Notes under the pieces: model-generated
Databases searched by the model: none
What the model was told of the DNA's origin: nothing
What the model saw: the letters and a program-made list of their open reading frames with translations, nothing else
Program-made: the position numbers and the translations under genes
DNA from: Alphaproteobacteria bacterium
GTDB lineage: Bacteria; Pseudomonadota; Alphaproteobacteria; Micavibrionales; Micavibrionaceae
DNA: 64,000 nt
Assembly (NCBI GenBank): GCA_024275825.1
Contig: JAJRYK010000030.1
Location: 1-64,000, forward strand
Reading direction: 5' to 3'
Shown here: positions 33,571 through 42,949 of the stretch, piece by piece
Numbering within the stretch: the stretch's first letter is position 1
Layout of the letters: every line of letters begins with the position of its first letter

Positions 33571-33939
33571 TTAAAGGCTGATATCCAGAAGCGCAAGATG
33601 TTCAATGCGATTCAGGGACGATTGCGCAGGCTTATAGCCTTTCTCAGCCAGTGCGAAAATCATATTTACCCCGGCTTTGTAATAGATCGGGGAGGCGATG
33701 CTTTTACGGTATAGCGTTTTAGCGATTTCATATTTGCCATCATCATTAAGGAAGAGCGCTTTTGTCTGGTGCGCGGCCACGTTGATCTTGAATAATGTCG
33801 GGGCGATGTCTAGCAAAATGGCTTGATCGTTTTGTGCGCGCAGATAGGTATGCGTCGCGGTTGCTGAAAACGCAAAGCTTACAGCAAGCATAACCAATAA
33901 TAGGCGTCTAAAATTTCTCCGCGCGTGCGACATATTCAT
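33571..33939 (-). CDS. small secreted protein, possible TPR-like, unknown
   Basis: The 122-residue product has a basic N-terminus (MNMSHARRNFRRLL), a hydrophobic signal segment to about residue 30 (cleavage likely near ATATHTYL), and helical KYEIAKTLYRKSIAS and KYKAG-like segments reminiscent of one or two TPR/Sel1 units. It is the first gene of the minus-strand unit with ugpQ and the PAP2 gene. Family unknown. Confidence 0.6.
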   Translation of the reverse strand: MNMSHARRNFRRLLLVMLAVSFAFSATATHTYLRAQNDQAILLDIAPTLFKINVAAHQTKALFLNDDGKYEIAKTLYRKSIASPIYYKAGVNMIFALAEKGYKPAQSSLNRIEHLALLDISL

Positions 33940-34000
33940 TTCCTTTAATTGCGATAGGTATACCCTTAGTGCTTATAAAAAGCAAATTTGGTGCCAAATG

Positions 34001-34031
34001 AAAAAACAGCCCTGTGAAGGGGGCTGTTTTT
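34001..34031 (-). terminator. intrinsic terminator downstream of pnp
   Basis: AAAACAGCCC (34003-34012) pairs with GGGCTGTTTT (34021-34030). On the minus strand the stem is followed by a T run, so it ends transcripts from pnp; the A/T flanks also permit plus-strand activity. A class 2 repeat lies between it and pnp. Confidence 0.8.
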
Positions 34032-34046
34032 AAACTCTAATCTTGT

Positions 34047-34146
34047 TCCTTCCCCATGGGGAGGAAGGTTAGGATGGGGGTGGTGGTTTTGATTAAATTC
34101 ACTATCGTAACCCCTCCCCCTAGCCCCCTCCCTCAGGGAGGGGGGA
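34047..34146 (+). repeat. GC-rich interspersed repeat, class 2, copy 3
   Basis: It opens CCTTCCCCATGGGGAGG, continues AAGGTTAGGATGGGGGTGG and TTTTGATTAAATTCACTA, and closes CCCCCTCCCTCAGGGAGGGG. It is immediately downstream of pnp; the following GATGTTGGGCTATGG also follows copy 5 (60681-60785). Confidence 0.85.
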
Positions 34147-34163
34147 TGTTGGGCTATGGTGGG

Positions 34164-36299
34164 TTAGCCGTTCGCCTCTTTACGATCATCGCCTGAAATT
34201 TCTTCGCCAGTTTCTTGATCTACGCGCTTCATGGAAAGCTTGACCTTGCCGCGATCATCCATGCCGATGCATAGGACTTTCACGTCGTCGCCTTCCTTGA
34301 TTACGTCGGTCGTGTTGGCGGTGCGGCCTTCGGCTAGTTCAGAGATGTGCACGAGGCCATCTTTTGCGCCCATGAAGTTCACGAATGCGCCAAAATCAAC
34401 AGTTTTTACAACTTTACCGTTATAGACTTTGCCAACTTCCGGCTCTTCCGTGATGCCCTCGATCATGCCAACGGCGATGTCGATTGCGTCTTGATTAACG
34501 GCGGATACCTTGATTGTACCGTCATCATCGATGTCGACCTTCGCGCCGGATACTTCGCAAATCTCGCGAATAACCTTACCGCCTGTGCCGATCACTTCGC
34601 GAATTTTGTCCGTTGGGACTTTCAGCGTCACGATTTGCGGCGCGTTCGGGTTCAGCTCGGCGCGACCTTCACTCAAGGCTTTGGCCATTTCATCAAGAAT
34701 GAACATGCGGCCTTCTTTGGCTTGCTCCAGCGCGATAGTCATGATTTCTTCGGTAATTGATGTAATCTTGATATCCATTTGAAGCGCCGTGATGCCTTTT
34801 TCGGTACCGGCCACTTTAAAGTCCATATCGCCGAGGTGATCTTCATCACCAAGAATGTCAGACAGAACGGCGAAATCATCGCCTTCCTTGATCAGGCCCA
34901 TCGCAATGCCCGCCACCGGAGCCTTCAGCGGAACGCCAGCATCCATAAGGGATAGTGATGCGCCGCAAACAGAGGCCATAGAGGACGAACCGTTGGATTC
35001 TGTGATTTCAGAAACAACGCGCATTGTGTAGGGGAAGTCTTCTGCGCTAGGCAAAAGCGGGTTTAGCGCGCGCCATGCGAGCTTTCCGTGACCAATCTCG
35101 CGGCGACCCGGCGGGCCCATACGGCCAGCTTCACCAACAGAATATGGAGGGAAGTTGTAATGCAGCAAAAAGCGCTCACGTGTTGAGCCTTCGAGGCGAT
35201 CCATGATCTGTTCGTCCTGTCCAGTGCCAAGCGTTGCAACCACAAGCGCCTGTGTCTCGCCGCGTGTGAACAGCGCAGAGCCATGTGTACGGGGGAGAAT
35301 GCCTGCCTCGGAAACGATTGCACGCACAGTCTTTGTATCACGCTCATCAATGCGCTTGCCGGTTTTCAAGATCTGGCCGCGGACAACGTCAGCTTCCAGC
35401 GATTTGAACTTGCCGGATATAACCTTTCCACAAATGCCGTTTTCTTCATCGGTGAAGGCTTCGATAGCGGCTGTTTTAACCGCACCAACAGCGTCTTGAC
35501 GCTCCAGCTTGTCTGTAATGCCATAGGCTTTTTCAACATCCTTGGCGAATTTGGCCTTGATGTCTTTTTCAAGCTTAACAATGTGGTCTGGCGTTTCCGC
35601 AATGTCCCACATGTCTTTGGCACACATTTCAGCCAGATCGATAATGCCGTCAATAACGGGCTGATAAGCTGCGTGTCCGGCAGCAACAGCGCCGAGCATA
35701 ATTTCTTCGGTTAGCTCATGGGCTTCTGATTCAACCATCATCACGCCTTCGCCAGTACCGGCAACAACCAGGTTCAGCTCAGTGTCTTCAACCTCTAGCA
35801 TTGGTGGGTTGATCAGATATTCGCCGTCTTTGTAACAAACGCGCGCGCCGCCAATCGGGCCCATGAACGGAATGCCGGAGATTGTCAGAGCAGCAGAAGC
35901 GCCGATCATCGCAATCATGTCCGGGTCATTCTCAAGGTCATGAGAAATAACAGTCAGCACAACTTGAACTTCATTGAGGAAGCCTTTAGGGAAGAGCGGA
36001 CGCAAGGGGCGATCGATCAAGCGGCTGGTCAGCGTTTCTTTCTCAGATGGACGTGCTTCACGTTTGAAGAACCCGCCGGGGATTTTACCCGCTGAATATG
36101 TTTTTTCCTGATAGTGAACAGAAAGCGGGAAGAAGTCTTGTCCCGGCTTGATGTTTTTAGAACCGGTAACGGCACAAAGTACGCTTGTCTCACCAATGGT
36201 TGCAATAACACAGCCATCAGCCTGACGAGCAATCTTGCCCGTTTCCAGTGTTAGCGTTTTACCGCCAAATTCGATTTCTTTTTTAAATACTTTAAACAT
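34164..36299 (-). CDS. pnp: polynucleotide phosphorylase
   Basis: PNPase degrades RNA 3'-5' phosphorolytically and is part of the degradosome. The 711-residue product has two RNase PH cores (first with [20 protein letters not shown] then [15 protein letters not shown]; second with [19 protein letters not shown]), a KH domain ([18 protein letters not shown] near residue 560) and an S1 domain ([20 protein letters not shown]). It usually follows rpsO directly; here gpmA and dapD on the opposite strand lie between. The start ATG is at 36299; AAAGGAAAACATAA supplies the Shine-Dalgarno. Confidence 0.98.
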   Translation of the reverse strand: MFKVFKKEIEFGGKTLTLETGKIARQADGCVIATIGETSVLCAVTGSKNIKPGQDFFPLSVHYQEKTYSAGKIPGGFFKREARPSEKETLTSRLIDRPLRPLFPKGFLNEVQVVLTVISHDLENDPDMIAMIGASAALTISGIPFMGPIGGARVCYKDGEYLINPPMLEVEDTELNLVVAGTGEGVMMVESEAHELTEEIMLGAVAAGHAAYQPVIDGIIDLAEMCAKDMWDIAETPDHIVKLEKDIKAKFAKDVEKAYGITDKLERQDAVGAVKTAAIEAFTDEENGICGKVISGKFKSLEADVVRGQILKTGKRIDERDTKTVRAIVSEAGILPRTHGSALFTRGETQALVVATLGTGQDEQIMDRLEGSTRERFLLHYNFPPYSVGEAGRMGPPGRREIGHGKLAWRALNPLLPSAEDFPYTMRVVSEITESNGSSSMASVCGASLSLMDAGVPLKAPVAGIAMGLIKEGDDFAVLSDILGDEDHLGDMDFKVAGTEKGITALQMDIKITSITEEIMTIALEQAKEGRMFILDEMAKALSEGRAELNPNAPQIVTLKVPTDKIREVIGTGGKVIREICEVSGAKVDIDDDGTIKVSAVNQDAIDIAVGMIEGITEEPEVGKVYNGKVVKTVDFGAFVNFMGAKDGLVHISELAEGRTANTTDVIKEGDDVKVLCIGMDDRGKVKLSMKRVDQETGEEISGDDRKEANG

Positions 36300-36545
36300 T
36301 TATGTTTTCCTTTTTGTATAGTAAAATCTTCCGCAAATCGTGCGGATTGTTTAGGTTAATTACCTTGAAGAGGTGGTCTATTTTCGGAGGACGGTGGAAA
36401 ACACTTTTGTCCTTATTGGAAGCGCATTTCAATGTTTTCAACAGTCAACCGAGAAGTAGGATAATTCCCACCTTTTCAAGTCGCGCTAGATATGCCATTA
36501 AATGGCGGATAAGTCAAAGTTTTCTTGCATTAAAGGAGTATATTT

Positions 36546-37169
36546 ATGAACTACCTTGTTCTTCTTCGCCACGGCCAAAGCCAGTGGAATTTAGAAAACC
36601 GCTTTACTGGCTTCCATGATGCAGATTTAAGCCCCGCCGGTATTGAGGAGGCTAAAAATTCTGGAAAACTATTAAAAGAAGCTGGAATCAGCTTTGATCA
36701 GGTGTTCACCAGCACATTAATGCGCGCCAACAAGACCGCCAGACTGTCTTTAGAGCAAGCCGGGCAGGGCGATTTGATCGATACAATGATCGCTCATGAT
36801 GATCTGCGAGAGCGCGATTACGGCGATCTTGTCGGTCTGAACAAGGATGAAACCCGCGCAAAATATGGTGATGAGCAAGTGCATATCTGGCGCAGATCAT
36901 ATGACGTACCGCCGCCGGGCGGCGAATGTCTGAAAGATGTCGTCGAAAATCGCGTCCGTCCGTATTATGAAGCCCATATCAAGGACATGGTGATGGCGCA
37001 GGGCAAAAATGTGCTTTTTGCCACGCATGGAAACACCATACGTGCAATGCTGATCATACTGGGCGTAGAAACGCCTGAGAGCATTAACGAAGCCGAAATC
37101 CCCACCGGCGTGCCGTTGGTGTTTGAATTTGAGAATGGAGAGATTAAGGCGCGGTATTTTTTGGATTAA
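36546..37169 (+). CDS. gpmA: 2,3-bisphosphoglycerate-dependent phosphoglycerate mutase
   Basis: GpmA interconverts 3- and 2-phosphoglycerate. The phospho-His motif is LLRHGQSQWNLENRFTGFHD, followed by TSTLMRANKTA, the ERDYGDLVGLNKDE pair, PPPGGECLKD and the second catalytic His in LFATHGNTIRAML. At 207 residues it is the short alphaproteobacterial form lacking part of the helical insert. AAAGGAG lies 7 nt before the ATG. It shares a 246-bp divergent promoter region with pnp. Confidence 0.95.
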   Translation: MNYLVLLRHGQSQWNLENRFTGFHDADLSPAGIEEAKNSGKLLKEAGISFDQVFTSTLMRANKTARLSLEQAGQGDLIDTMIAHDDLRERDYGDLVGLNKDETRAKYGDEQVHIWRRSYDVPPPGGECLKDVVENRVRPYYEAHIKDMVMAQGKNVLFATHGNTIRAMLIILGVETPESINEAEIPTGVPLVFEFENGEIKARYFLD

Positions 37170-37173
37170 AAGG

Positions 37174-37266
37174 TTTTAACACGAAGCTCGAAAAGTTAAA
37201 AAGAACATGAAGAAAATAATAATAAAACTTCGTGAACTTATAATCTTCACTTACTTCGTGTTAAAA
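37174..37266. repeat. long imperfect palindrome, class 1, gpmA-dapD gap
   Basis: The arms are TTTTAACACGAAGCTCG plus AAAAGTTAAAAAGAACATG and the complementary CTTCGTGAACTTATAATC plus TTCACTTACTTCGTGTTAAA A. It starts 4 nt past the gpmA stop. The dapD ATG is 49 nt past the element with AAGGA as Shine-Dalgarno. The right arm matches the half-arm before fabB. Confidence 0.85.
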
Positions 37267-37315
37267 AATATCCTCAACTTCGCAATTAAAAATTTAATTT
37301 AAGGACACATATAGA

Positions 37316-38521
37316 ATGACCATCACACCCCTAAAAACCCAAAATGAATTCAAAGCTTTCGTCGCCGAACAAAAGGCGCAAATCTGGTGGAGCGCACCTT
37401 TGGCTTATGCCGTGGCGCGGGTTGAATATGGGCCGATTAGCGGCGAAGTGATGAGCGCACAAATGCCGGTTGTGAACTGGAAAGCTAATGAGGGCAGCTT
37501 TGCGGTGATGATGGCGGCCGCCATTGCGCATGGTTTTGAGCCGAGCCAAATCGGGCAGGGGCCGGAGCTGATTATCCCGCTAACCCGCGCAATGATTGAG
37601 GATATGGGAAAGCTGTTCGCGCCCTACATGGACGATCTTGAGGGCCATGCAAACGTTAATGTGGTAAAGCAAATGCTTGATTTATCCGCCGAGACGGCGG
37701 CAGGTCAGCCGCAATTTGAGCTGGTCGCGCTGTTTGCTGATGAGGCATGCACTAGCGTTGAGAGCGCGTATCTAAAGCTGATCGCGATGTCTGAAGGTCA
37801 CGTAAAGCCGCGCGAGGTTAACTTTGATGGCGTGTTTGGCGCGCTGCCCAATGTGGCTTGGGTGGGGAATATTCCCCATGAGCTGGCGCATCTGCGCAAG
37901 AACAAGGCCGCGCTGCAACTGGCGGGCGAGTATCCGCATATTGGTTATGTGGACAAGCTGCCGCGCTTTCTCCACCATGTTATTCCGGCGGATAATACGC
38001 GCATTATTGATGGCGCAAAGGTGCGCATCGGCGCGCATCTCGCGGCGGGCACAACCGTAATGCCGGGGGCGAGCTATATTAACTTTAACGCCGGAACGCT
38101 AGGCCCGGCGATGATTGAGGGGCGGGTGTCCAGCTCCGTCATCATCGGCTCCGGCACAGATGTTGGCGGCGGTGCGTCTATTCTTGGCGTGCTGAGCGGC
38201 GGAAATTCCACCCCCATCGGCATTGGCGAGAATGGTTTGCTCGGCGCAAACGCCGTATGCGGCATTCCACTGGGCGATGGCTGCATCATTGATGCGGGCG
38301 CAAGCGTTCTTGCGGGATCGAAAGTGAAAATCAAGGCCGCGCAGCTAAAGGCCCTAGCCGAAATAAACAAAGCCGTGCCAGAAGAGCGCGAAGACGAAAC
38401 CTACAAAGCCGCCGATCTATCCGGCCTAAACGGCCTCCATTTCCGTCAAAACAGCATGACAGGCGTGTTGGAGGCGTTTCGGAGCAACTTTGAGATTAAG
38501 CTGAATGAGGCTTTGCATTGA
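37316..38521 (+). CDS. dapD: tetrahydrodipicolinate N-succinyltransferase, long form
   Basis: DapD succinylates tetrahydrodipicolinate in the lysine/diaminopimelate pathway. The 401-residue product is longer than the usual alphaproteobacterial enzyme (about 280) and belongs to the long, actinobacterial/Pseudomonas-like branch: the left-handed beta helix begins DGAKVRIGAHLAAGTTVMPG and continues with MIEGRVSSSVIIGSGTDVGG, GASILGVLSGGNSTPIGIG and NGLLGANAVCGIPLGDGCII. It separates pnp from rpsO. Confidence 0.9.
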   Translation: MTITPLKTQNEFKAFVAEQKAQIWWSAPLAYAVARVEYGPISGEVMSAQMPVVNWKANEGSFAVMMAAAIAHGFEPSQIGQGPELIIPLTRAMIEDMGKLFAPYMDDLEGHANVNVVKQMLDLSAETAAGQPQFELVALFADEACTSVESAYLKLIAMSEGHVKPREVNFDGVFGALPNVAWVGNIPHELAHLRKNKAALQLAGEYPHIGYVDKLPRFLHHVIPADNTRIIDGAKVRIGAHLAAGTTVMPGASYINFNAGTLGPAMIEGRVSSSVIIGSGTDVGGGASILGVLSGGNSTPIGIGENGLLGANAVCGIPLGDGCIIDAGASVLAGSKVKIKAAQLKALAEINKAVPEEREDETYKAADLSGLNGLHFRQNSMTGVLEAFRSNFEIKLNEALH

Positions 38522-38523
38522 GG

Positions 38524-38643
38524 TTTAAGGGGTTCACGCAAAGAACGCTAAGACTTCCGCAAAGGCCGCAAAGTTTTTAAATTAAAAATCTTTTGCGGCT
38601 TTTGCGCCTTTAACCTTCGCGTTCTTTGCGCGAACCCCTTAAA
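38524..38643. repeat. long palindrome, class 1, downstream of dapD
   Basis: TTTAAGGGGTTCACGCAAAG plus AACGCTAAG at the left matches the reverse complement of the right arm, TTTAAGGGGTTCGCGCAAAG plus AACGCGAAG. Inner words CCGCAAAGGCCGCAAAG pair with CTTTTGCGGCTTTTGCG. It directly follows the dapD stop and is the one full copy lying 3' of two convergent genes, not in a leader. Confidence 0.9.
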
Positions 38644-38646
38644 CAA

Positions 38647-38679
38647 AAAAGGCCGCTCTTATCTCTAAGGCGGCCTTTT
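38647..38679. terminator. bidirectional terminator between dapD and rpsO
   Basis: AAAAGGCCGC (38647-38656) pairs with GCGGCCTTTT (38670-38679). The A- and T-tracts at the two ends suit termination in both directions: dapD on the plus strand and rpsO on the minus strand. Confidence 0.8.
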
Positions 38680-38699
38680 GAATTCTATGATTGTTTGGA

Positions 38700-38969
38700 T
38701 TAACGTCTGATGTTCAAACGTTTAATCAAATCCTGGTAACGCGCATCTTCTTTTGACTTCACGTAGTCTAGCAGCTTACGGCGCTTGGCGACCATGGCGA
38801 GCAGGCCGCGGCGGCTGTGGAAGTCTTTTTTGTGCTGCTGCATATGCTCGGACAGCTCGTTGATGCGGGTGGTCAGGATCGCGACCTGAACTTCCGGTGA
38901 GCCGGTATCGTCCTTTGTTGTTGCGTATTCCTTGATCACAGTTTGTTTCTTTTCGGCGGTAATCGACAT
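38700..38969 (-). CDS. rpsO: 30S ribosomal protein S15
   Basis: S15 binds the 16S rRNA three-way junction and organises the platform. The 89-residue product from [20 protein letters not shown] has [40 protein letters not shown] and the [13 protein letters not shown] end. The ATG at 38969 has AAGGAGA upstream; an in-frame ATG 33 nt earlier is rejected. It ends the minus-strand translation block, and its usual neighbour pnp has been displaced. Confidence 0.98.
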   Translation of the reverse strand: MSITAEKKQTVIKEYATTKDDTGSPEVQVAILTTRINELSEHMQQHKKDFHSRRGLLAMVAKRRKLLDYVKSKEDARYQDLIKRLNIRR

Positions 38970-39014
38970 CGTCTTCTCCTTCTTTGTTTTTACTGTGGGC
39001 ACGCCCGCAGTTTT

Positions 39015-39950
39015 TTACATGTTAAAGACCCGAACGGGGTAAATTTTTGGTCCTTCGACTTCGACAATCGCCACGGGTGTATCTTGGAAGATCGCCAGCG
39101 CCTCTTGCGGGTCTTTCCCTTCGATACCAGTTTGGGCTAAACGCTCAAAATCCGGGCGGGAAATGAAGGACAAAGCTTGCCCGTTCTTTAACAAGGCCAT
39201 TTCATCTGCCCGTAAGGCCAGAGCCGGGATGTCGTCCAGCGCGGTCTGCAGGGGTAATAAAGCCTCATTTACGGCAGCAATATTGCCCATTTCCTGTAAT
39301 TTGTCCAGTAAAATCGCGCTTTGGCTGTTCATCGGTCCAACGGCCTCGCGGCGCAGAGCGGAAATATAGCCGAATGTACCGAGTTTTAGGGCTAAATCGC
39401 GGGCCAGAGAGCGTACGTATGTGCCCTTGCCGCAAACCATGATTAGATCAGCTTCGTCCGTGCGGGTCTTTAGCAGCTCCAGGCGTTCAATATAGACCTG
39501 ACGAGACTTTATCTCGAAATCCTCACCGCCGCGGGCGAGGTCGTAAGCGCGCTGTCCGTCAATTTTAATCGCAGAAAAGCGCGGCGGGGTTTGCTTTATG
39601 TCGCCGGTGAAGGCGGGCAGGGCGGCGTTTATGGCTTCTTCAGTTGGGCGTGCATCAGAGGTCTCAATCACATCGCCCTCCGCATCATCGGTATCGCGCT
39701 GCTGCCCCCATGTGATCGTAAAGCTATACGTTTTAAGGCTGTCTTGTATGTAGGGAATGGTTTTTGTCGCCTCGCCTAGCGCGATGGGCAGTATGCCGGT
39801 AGCTAGCGGGTCGAGCGTTCCCGCATGTCCGGCCTTTTGCGCATTTAACGCACGGCGCACTTTCGCCATGGCCTGCGTCGAGGTCAAGCCGATCGGCTTG
39901 TCGAGGTTGATCCACCCGTCAATTTTATCGCCTTTGCGTTTTCTGGCCAT
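39015..39950 (-). CDS. truB: tRNA pseudouridine(55) synthase TruB
   Basis: TruB makes pseudouridine 55 in the T loop of tRNAs. The catalytic Asp is in KAGHAGTLDPLATGILPIAL near residue 45; the start has GWINLDKPIGLTSTQAMAKV, and the KIDGQRAYDLARGGE and CGKGTYVRSLARDLALKLG motifs follow. The length of 311 residues is typical. Its start overlaps the rbfA stop by one nucleotide (TAATG). Confidence 0.96.
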   Translation of the reverse strand: MARKRKGDKIDGWINLDKPIGLTSTQAMAKVRRALNAQKAGHAGTLDPLATGILPIALGEATKTIPYIQDSLKTYSFTITWGQQRDTDDAEGDVIETSDARPTEEAINAALPAFTGDIKQTPPRFSAIKIDGQRAYDLARGGEDFEIKSRQVYIERLELLKTRTDEADLIMVCGKGTYVRSLARDLALKLGTFGYISALRREAVGPMNSQSAILLDKLQEMGNIAAVNEALLPLQTALDDIPALALRADEMALLKNGQALSFISRPDFERLAQTGIEGKDPQEALAIFQDTPVAIVEVEGPKIYPVRVFNM

Positions 39951-40345
39951 TATTCGTCTTCTGGATTGTCTTTGGGGATGTTTACGCTTTTGAGAATATC
40001 TTCAATGCGCCGCGCTTCGTCAAAGCTTTCATCATTTTTAAAGCGTACGCGCGGGGTGAATTTCATGCTGGAGTTGCGGCCGATTTCCTTTTGGAACATG
40101 TAGCTTTCTTCGTTTAGGGCGGGAAGGATTTTATCCATATCGCCACCGCCGAGCGACATCACATAGGCCGTCGCGTTCTTTAGGTCCGGTGAACAGCGTA
40201 CCTCTGATACCGTAACTGCGCTGATATTCATCAAGGCTTCGCTGTGAAAGTGCCCGCGCTGCATCGTCTCGGAAATAATTTGCCGAAGAAGCTCGCCAGC
40301 GCGCAGCTGTCGCTGTGATGGGCCTTTTGAGTGATTGTTTTTCAT
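39950..40345 (-). CDS. rbfA: 30S ribosome-binding factor A
   Basis: RbfA binds the 30S neck during late 16S maturation and cold adaptation. The 131-residue product has the RbfA start RQLRAGELLRQIISETMQRG, the VTVSEVRCSPDLKNATAYV core and the MKFTPRVRFKNDESFDEARR motif. It lies 12 nt after infB and overlaps truB. Confidence 0.95.
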   Translation of the reverse strand: MKNNHSKGPSQRQLRAGELLRQIISETMQRGHFHSEALMNISAVTVSEVRCSPDLKNATAYVMSLGGGDMDKILPALNEESYMFQKEIGRNSSMKFTPRVRFKNDESFDEARRIEDILKSVNIPKDNPEDE

Positions 40346-40357
40346 GATTTTAAGCTC

Positions 40358-42889
40358 TTAAGTAACTTCGCGGGCTTCCTCAACGATTTCATAGCATTCG
40401 ATGATGTCGGCTTCCTTCAGGTCGTCATAGTTTTCAAAGGCCATACCGCATTCTGTGCCTTCTTTGACCTCGGCCACTTCGTCTTTGTGACGCTTTAGGG
40501 TCTTGAGCATACCTTCGTGGATGACAACATCATCACGCAATAGACGCACTTTTGCGCCGCGTTTGACCATGCCGACAGTCACGTTACAACCCGCAATCTT
40601 ACCGACCTTGGTGATGTTGAAGACCTCGAGGATCTTCGCCTGGCCGAGATACTCTTCGCGCTCTATTGGTTTCAAGAGCCCTGTCAGGATAGCTTTTGCA
40701 TCATCGATGACGTTGTAAATCACGTTGTAGTAGCGGATATCAACGCCGTTTTGTTGCGCTTGATCGCGGGCCTGCGCGTTGGCGCGTACGTTAAATCCGA
40801 TGATAATCCCGCCGGATGCGCCGGCCAATGTGACATCAGATTCGCTAATTCCGCCCACGCCGCTAAACAAAATTTGCACAGCGATATCGTCATTTTCCTC
40901 AACCATTTTATTGAGCGAGCCGATAATGGCCTCAACTGAACCATGGACATCGCCATTGATGATAACGGGCAGGGTTGTGAGTTCGGTCGTGCCGCGCTGC
41001 GCGATAAGGTCATCAATCGTGGTGCGGCCTTGAACGGCGATAGAGGCTTGCGCTTTACGTTTGCTGCTCTGGCGATATTCGGCCACTTCGCGCGCTTTGG
41101 CTTCGTCCGGCGTGACGTTCAGGCTGTCACCAGCATCGGGCGTTCCGTTCAGGCCCAAGACCTCAACAGGCTCGCCCGGAATGGCGGTTTTGACATTTTG
41201 GCCTTTATCATTAATCAAGGCGCGGACCTTGCCAAATTCTGCGCCAGCCACGAAAATATCACCGATTTTAAGCGTTCCGTTTTGGATCAGGACTGTTGCA
41301 ACAGAGCCGCGACCTTTCTCGACTTTAGATTCAACCACAACGCCGCTGGCTTCACGGTTTGGGTTGGCCTTCAGGTCGAGCAATTCAGACTGCAGCAAGA
41401 TGGCTTCTTCCAGCTTATCCAGATTGGTTTTCTGCATCGCGGACACTTCGACACATTGTACATCACCGCTAAGTTCTTCAACGATGACCTCATGCTGCAA
41501 AAGCTCGGTTTTCACCTTCATGGGGTCCGCGCTCGGCAGGTCAATTTTATTGATTGCAACGATGATCGGCACACCAGCTGCTTTTGAGTGTGCAATGGCC
41601 TCAATGGTTTGTGGCATAATGCTATCTTCGGCAGAAACCACTAGAATTACAATATCTGTCGCGTTCGCACCGCGTGCACGCATTTCAGTAAAGGCGGCGT
41701 GGCCGGGAGTATCAAGGAATGTGATTTTATCACCGGAGCTTATTTCGACCTGATAGGCGCCGATATGCTGTGTAATGCCGCCAGCTTCGCCAGCCACCAC
41801 ATCGGTTTCGCGCAGGGCATCAAGAAGGGAGGTTTTCCCATGATCAACGTGACCCATGATGGTCACAACCGGCGGGCGAGAGACGAGATCCTTTGGATCA
41901 TCCTCAATGCCATCAAGGCCGATTTCAACATCGGCTTCGGTAACGCGGGCGATTTTGTGGCCAAATTCTTCGATAATTAGCTCAGCCGTATCCGCATCAA
42001 TATTTTGTGTGACGGTGGCCATCACACCAAGTTTCATGAGGGCTTTGACGACAACCGCGCTAGGCTCCGCCATACGGTTGGCCAGTTCGGCCACGGTGAT
42101 GACTTCGGGCACAACCACATCGCGGATGATCTTTTCCGTTGGCATTTGTGTGCTGCCCTTGGCAGCCATGCGCGCCTTTTCTTTCGCTCGCCTTTGCGCA
42201 GCCATAGAGGGGCCGCGGCGATCATAGTTACCGCTTAGGGCTTGCGTCACTGTAATGCGGCGCGCAGAGCGATCATGAGTAGTTTGTCTTTTTGGCGCTT
42301 CTCTTTCAGCAGCTTTTTTAATGCGGTCGCGATAGCTTTCTTTATTGTCGCTATCAGAGAATTTATTTTTACGTCCAGCATCTTCTAGCGGTGGCGCGGA
42401 TAGTTGTGCCTTTTCGTTTGATGTGCGCTCTTCTTCTTCGATGCGCTTCATCTCCGCCATTTCTTTGTCGCGGGCGCTTTGTGGCGCACCAGTTGCGGCT
42501 TCCTCTTTTTTCGCAGCTTCCTCTTTTTTCTTGGATTCAATGGTGTGACGTTTCGGCAGAGAGCTTTTGGCTTTCCCTCCATCTTTGAGCGCCTGTTCAA
42601 GCGCACGAGCACGTGATGCACGCTCGCCGTCGGTCAGAAGATCTGCGCCACTGTTTTCGGCAGCAGGCGTTATTGTGGATGGTTTGGATATGGGGGCTGC
42701 GCGGCTGCGGCGCTTGACTTCAACTGCAATGCCCGGGCCAGATGACCCGGCAGGATTTGCCGCGCCAGACGCGCCTTTAAGGCTTAGCGTACCGCCAAGG
42801 CTCAAGGTTTTTTTGCCAGGCTCTTTTTTTGCAACAGACTCTTTTACGTCATCGCTTGAGCCATTGTCGTTTTCTTTTGTATTTGTCAT
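40358..42889 (-). CDS. infB: translation initiation factor IF-2
   Basis: IF-2 positions fMet-tRNA on the 30S subunit and hydrolyses GTP on subunit joining. The 843-residue product has an N-terminal low-complexity region with charged tracts (residues 1-240), an IF2N domain ([18 protein letters not shown]), and the G domain: [34 protein letters not shown] and [13 protein letters not shown]. The C-terminal domains contain the initiator-binding region with [20 protein letters not shown]. Only 60 bp separate it from nusA. Confidence 0.97.
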   Translation of the reverse strand: MTNTKENDNGSSDDVKESVAKKEPGKKTLSLGGTLSLKGASGAANPAGSSGPGIAVEVKRRSRAAPISKPSTITPAAENSGADLLTDGERASRARALEQALKDGGKAKSSLPKRHTIESKKKEEAAKKEEAATGAPQSARDKEMAEMKRIEEEERTSNEKAQLSAPPLEDAGRKNKFSDSDNKESYRDRIKKAAEREAPKRQTTHDRSARRITVTQALSGNYDRRGPSMAAQRRAKEKARMAAKGSTQMPTEKIIRDVVVPEVITVAELANRMAEPSAVVVKALMKLGVMATVTQNIDADTAELIIEEFGHKIARVTEADVEIGLDGIEDDPKDLVSRPPVVTIMGHVDHGKTSLLDALRETDVVAGEAGGITQHIGAYQVEISSGDKITFLDTPGHAAFTEMRARGANATDIVILVVSAEDSIMPQTIEAIAHSKAAGVPIIVAINKIDLPSADPMKVKTELLQHEVIVEELSGDVQCVEVSAMQKTNLDKLEEAILLQSELLDLKANPNREASGVVVESKVEKGRGSVATVLIQNGTLKIGDIFVAGAEFGKVRALINDKGQNVKTAIPGEPVEVLGLNGTPDAGDSLNVTPDEAKAREVAEYRQSSKRKAQASIAVQGRTTIDDLIAQRGTTELTTLPVIINGDVHGSVEAIIGSLNKMVEENDDIAVQILFSGVGGISESDVTLAGASGGIIIGFNVRANAQARDQAQQNGVDIRYYNVIYNVIDDAKAILTGLLKPIEREEYLGQAKILEVFNITKVGKIAGCNVTVGMVKRGAKVRLLRDDVVIHEGMLKTLKRHKDEVAEVKEGTECGMAFENYDDLKEADIIECYEIVEEAREVT

Positions 42890-42949
42890 TAAATATCCAA
42901 ATCGAGTTACTATGTATTACACATATAGGTTTGAAACGTGCGTGTCCCA

